A stretch of 8,422 bases of DNA. It comes from Phycisphaerales bacterium. Its GTDB lineage: Bacteria; Planctomycetota; Phycisphaerae; Phycisphaerales; UBA1924. A program made the translations under genes and the position numbers. Numbering within the stretch: the first letter of the stretch is position 1; every line of letters starts with the position of its first letter. Shown here in pieces: positions 6,770 through 8,422 of this stretch. The notes beneath the pieces are model-generated. The model had not been told where the DNA came from. It made no database searches and was given only the letters and a program-made list of their open reading frames with translations. Location: NCBI GenBank assembly GCA_007124345.1, contig SLFH01000108.1, positions 1 through 8,422 on the forward strand. Reading direction: 5' to 3'.

Positions 6770-7767
6770 GACCAAAAGCGCTGGACCAGTCCCGCCAGCC
6801 AGCGTTTGAGTCCACCGGGCGTGTCCAGGAACCTGGCGCATTCGGCTTCGAGTTCGCCTGTATTGCCCGCCAGTCGTTCCACTTCGATCCAGTGATTCCA
6901 CGGCACAGCCAGCGACCAGTCGGCCTCGTCAATAAGGCAATTGGGCAAGCGATAGTGCCAGGCCGGACGCGGCTTGATCAGGTCTTTCTCCACCGGGCCG
7001 GCCATGATCCGGTCCCTGTCGATATGCGCCAGCAGCGGCAGCAGGTCCAAAGGACGATTGCGGGTCGGTGTGAAATCAAGCACATCATCGATGAACTGCT
7101 GCAGGTCGGGTTGATAATCGAAATCGAGCACATGCTCGACGTAATCCGGCGGATAGGGCTGCACGTACGGCGTGACTCGGCGCGACAAGTCGACGTCTTC
7201 AACCTCGACCAGCCATTCATAGCGCAACAGGAAAGCCCGCACCAGGGCGAGGAGATGCGTCGCCTCAAGGCTGGCCGCCTCGATGTTCATGTGCATGCCG
7301 AAGGCATAGAACGGGGACGAGTGTGTCCCGCGTGCACCGGCCTCGCGCAGCTTCAGACGGATCGCGTCGAGTTGTTCCAGCTCCGTCCACGGCACCGGCG
7401 GTCCCACCAGCTCCAATGGCACGACCAGGCCGGCGACTTTCGAGATGGCTTGTTCGATGTTCTCGCGCGTCTGACCTTCGCCAATGTCGATGCCCATCTC
7501 TGCCAGATGTTTCTGGTAGCCGCGGCTCTTGAGCACGTCGGCATCGAGTTCAATCCGGAAGTCGCCGAGTTTGCTATCGTTCACCGTGCTTTCAAAGGGG
7601 CTGGTCCGATGCAGTCGGCCGCCGACCACATCCATCACGGCAGCAGCCATTTCCTCCGGCGAGATCCCACTCATCTCCAGCTCGATACCGACACGGCGTA
7701 TCGCACCGCTCTCGGTTCGCTCTTCAGGCGGCCGCTGGAACCGGTCCGCAGCGTGGGGGTGGCTCAT
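6766..7767 (-). CDS. Amidoligase family protein (glutamine-synthetase-fold COOH-NH2 ligase)
   Basis: The protein is 333 aa, with motifs of the GS-like amidoligase family (Pfam Amidoligase_2). VGIELEMSG (residues 26-34) carries the paired metal-binding Glu29 and Glu31. RIELDADVL (71-79) carries Glu73. YAFGMHMNIEAASLEATHLL (154-173) has the His-x-Asn-x-Glu element comparable to the active-site His region of glutamine synthetase. RPAWHYRLPN (267-276), followed by WSLAVPWNHWIEVERLA, is the C-terminal signature with arginines suited to phosphate binding. These enzymes are predicted to join a carboxylate and an amine using ATP; the product here is unknown. It is the first gene of the operon. ATG 7767 is the only start codon after the in-frame upstream stop, and no clear Shine-Dalgarno sequence precedes it. 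Its stop overlaps the next gene's GTG. I recognised the family by motif only, without a database search. Confidence 0.83.
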   Translation of the reverse strand: MSHPHAADRFQRPPEERTESGAIRRVGIELEMSGISPEEMAAAVMDVVGGRLHRTSPFESTVNDSKLGDFRIELDADVLKSRGYQKHLAEMGIDIGEGQTRENIEQAISKVAGLVVPLELVGPPVPWTELEQLDAIRLKLREAGARGTHSSPFYAFGMHMNIEAASLEATHLLALVRAFLLRYEWLVEVEDVDLSRRVTPYVQPYPPDYVEHVLDFDYQPDLQQFIDDVLDFTPTRNRPLDLLPLLAHIDRDRIMAGPVEKDLIKPRPAWHYRLPNCLIDEADWSLAVPWNHWIEVERLAGNTGELEAECARFLDTPGGLKRWLAGLVQRFWS

Positions 7768-7806
7768 GACAGTGTCGGCGTTCTTGATATCGATGCCGAT
7801 AGCATA

Positions 7807-7819
7807 ACCGCGAAGCGGT
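7807..7819. repeat. Small inverted repeat upstream of amidoligase gene
   Basis: ACCGC (7807-7811), GAA spacer, GCGGT (7815-7819): a perfect 5-bp dyad about 40 nt upstream of the amidoligase ATG. It overlaps the TTGACC hexamer. It could be a short operator or a weak leader hairpin, or chance in GC-rich DNA. Confidence 0.3.
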
Positions 7820-7859
7820 CAATGGCGTGGACAGGAGAGGGAAGAGGGTTAAGGGTGGA

Positions 7860-7880
7860 CGGTTTCCGGTTTCCGGTTTC
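7860..7880. repeat. Tandem heptamer CGGTTTC x3
   Basis: Three perfect direct copies of CGGTTTC in a row, followed by CGG. It lies in the operon's upstream region, with no recognised binding factor. Confidence 0.85.
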
Positions 7881-7936
7881 CGGGTAGCCACCTTGGCCTC
7901 CCAGGATTGCTCATCAGTACCACGGCTTCGAGCGAC

Positions 7937-7960
7937 AAAAAGACCAAACGACGAAACGAC
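7937..7960. repeat. Degenerate tandem octamer x3
   Basis: AAAAAGAC (7937-7944), CAAACGAC (7945-7952) and GAAACGAC (7953-7960) are adjacent octamers sharing the pattern NAAANGAC. This is an A-rich patch in a GC-rich background. Confidence 0.65.
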
Positions 7961-7978
7961 TATCCCAACAGTACCTGT

Positions 7979-8013
7979 AGGGACCGGGGACAAGGGATCA
8001 GATCAGGGATCAG
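7979..8013. repeat. Degenerate tandem heptamers (AGGGAYC-like)
   Basis: AGGGACC (7979), GGGGACA (7986), AGGGATC (7993), a shortened AGATC (8000), then AGGGATC (8005) and AG. The spacing is seven bases apart from the five-base unit. A related TAGGGACTAG occurs at 8091-8100, so the motif recurs on both sides of the terminator. Confidence 0.65.
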
Positions 8014-8026
8014 AGGCCGGCAGACG

Positions 8027-8056
8027 GAAAACCCCGGCACAGTGGCCGGGGTTTTC
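8027..8056 (-). terminator. Intrinsic terminator downstream of groEL
   Basis: A perfect 12-bp stem (8027-8038 with 8045-8056) with a 6-nt loop. The core is CCCCGGC/GCCGGGG flanked by AAAA/TTTT, so on the minus strand the GC-rich stem is followed by four T. It lies about 165 nt beyond the groEL stop and ahead of the amidoligase operon, so it should end groEL transcripts. The symmetry of the stem would also allow it to act on the plus strand. Confidence 0.8.
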
Positions 8057-8100
8057 AGGTGTAGCTTTGGTGTTGCGAATGGCAACGAGCTAGGGACTAG

Positions 8101-8208
8101 AAGATTTTGGTTCCAGGCAAGGCGCGGGGCGGCTGAAAAGCGGAGCGTACACGTAAGGTACGTGAGCATTTTCAGCCGCCACGCAACGCCGCATGGGGCC
8201 AAAAGATT
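8101..8208. repeat. About 108-bp imperfect palindrome (possible REP/MITE-like dispersed element)
   Basis: Nested inverted repeats are centred near 8154-8157. The outer ends AAGATTTTGG (8101-8110) and CCAAAAGATT (8199-8208) pair at 8 of 10. The middle arms GGCGGCTGAAAA (8128-8139) and TTTTCAGCCGCC (8169-8180) are a perfect 12 bp. The core is CACGTA-AGG-TACGTG (8150-8164). Between the outer and middle arms, CCAGGCAAGGCG and CGCCGCATGG are partly complementary. It begins 12 bp from the groEL stop and lies upstream of the terminator, so it would be transcribed in the groEL 3' untranslated region. The layered symmetry and position just after a gene suggest a small dispersed repeat; a second copy is not in this window. 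Confidence 0.7.
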
Positions 8209-8219
8209 CGGTCCCGGGA

Positions 8220-8422
8220 CTACATCATGCCGCCCATTCCGCCCATACCACCCATGCCACCCATATCCGGCGCACCGCCGCCTTCATCTTCCTTCGGCAG
8301 CTCGGCAATGGCGGCTTCGGTGGTGATCATCAGGCCAGCCACGGAACCGGCGTTCTGCAGCGCGGTGCGTGTGACCTTGGTCGGGTCGAGAATGCCGGCT
8401 TCGATCATGTCGACAAACTCGC
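8220..8422 (-). CDS. groEL: Chaperonin GroEL, C-terminal end (5' part off window)
   Basis: GroEL is the 60-kDa subunit of the double-ring ATP-dependent folding chamber in the cytoplasm. The last 66 residues are visible, reading leftward from the window edge. EFVDMIEAGILDPTKVTR and ALQNAGSVAGLMITTEAAIA are the conserved equatorial-domain end, followed by the acidic spacer ELPKEDEGGGAPD and the flexible tail MGGMGGMGGMGGMM that lines the cavity floor in bacterial GroEL. The stop is TAG (8222-8220). groES is expected further upstream, outside the window. The family and reading frame are certain; the rest of the protein cannot be judged. Confidence 0.97.
   Translation of the reverse strand, partial: EFVDMIEAGILDPTKVTRTALQNAGSVAGLMITTEAAIAELPKEDEGGGAPDMGGMGGMGGMGGMM

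Larger units (their letters stand above)
7768..8219. other. 452-bp intergenic region between groEL end and amidoligase operon
   Basis: No convincing gene is present. From left to right it holds a small dyad near the operon start, three different short tandem repeats, the groEL-side intrinsic terminator and a long palindrome. The promoter of the four-gene operon should lie between the terminator and 7767 on the minus strand. A TTGACC hexamer (7822-7817) resembles a -35, but no well-spaced -10 accompanies it, so I do not call a promoter. Confidence 0.7.

Noticed and set aside
6770..6901. N-terminal extension of the C26/GATase-like protein from an ATG at 6901
   Set aside because: The extra 44 residues lie entirely within the amidoligase coding end and look like a shadow. 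Family homology begins at the GTG at 6769, which forms a typical 4-nt overlap.
6766..7767. The amidoligase as a direct adenylylation target of GlnE
   Set aside because: I looked for the acceptor-tyrosine loop of glutamine synthetase (NLYDLP-type) and found nothing similar, so the operon link alone does not support this.
6892..7887. 331-codon open frame on the plus strand opposite the amidoligase gene
   Set aside because: It is antisense to a gene with clear family motifs, has a low-complexity composition rich in Arg, Gln and Val, and no recognisable motif.
7724..7993. 89-codon minus-strand frame upstream of and overlapping the amidoligase start
   Set aside because: It runs through the tandem repeats, overlaps the amidoligase start in another frame, and its translation has no domain-like character.
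7860..8013. CRISPR-like array
   Set aside because: The repeats are 7-8 bp, directly adjacent without spacers, and of three different sequences.

Overview
This is an 8.4 kb stretch of chromosomal DNA, GC-rich, most likely from a gammaproteobacterium. The basis is the gene set (MnmC as a fused two-domain enzyme, GlnE, endonuclease V, GcvH, GroEL with a GGM-rich tail) and a sequence matching the gammaproteobacterial Zur operator. A Wenzhouxiangella/Chromatiales/Xanthomonadales-type organism is a guess only. Every protein-coding stretch can be assigned to a family. There are no tRNA or rRNA genes, insertion sequences, phage genes or CRISPR arrays.

Layout. Positions 1-1781 (minus strand) hold mnmC, the bifunctional tRNA wobble-uridine modification enzyme, which runs off the left edge with only its extreme C-terminus missing. 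It is divergent from a small MerC-family membrane protein gene (1907-2332, plus) whose promoter is overlapped by a strong candidate Zur (zinc uptake regulator) box. Next on the plus strand is gcvH (2405-2794), with its own good promoter and ribosome binding site. gcvH converges on, and overlaps by 28 nt, the last gene of a four-gene minus-strand operon. In transcription order this operon is: a GS-fold amidoligase-family gene (7767-6766), a class I glutamine amidotransferase-like / peptidase C26 gene (6769-5984, GTG start), glnE (5987-3447) and nfi, endonuclease V (3450-2767). Each of its three junctions is a 4-nt start/stop overlap (GTGA, ATGA, ATGA), so the four genes are very likely co-transcribed and translationally coupled. 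At the right edge is the C-terminal end of groEL (8422-8220, minus).

The 452 bp between groEL and the operon contain no gene. They carry a roughly 108-bp imperfect palindrome just after the groEL stop, a perfect 12-bp-stem terminator, and three different short tandem repeats.

The most interesting part is the amidoligase plus amidotransferase/hydrolase pair. The two families are suited to forming and cleaving a carboxylate-amine (for example gamma-glutamyl) amide bond, but the substrate is unknown. They are joined to glnE, the regulator of glutamine synthetase activity, whose C-terminal adenylyltransferase half has lost several signature residues here. The hydrolase also carries an unusual hydrophobic insertion. 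The second point of interest is the Zur-box/MerC-family gene, which suggests a zinc-related role for this MerC-like protein.
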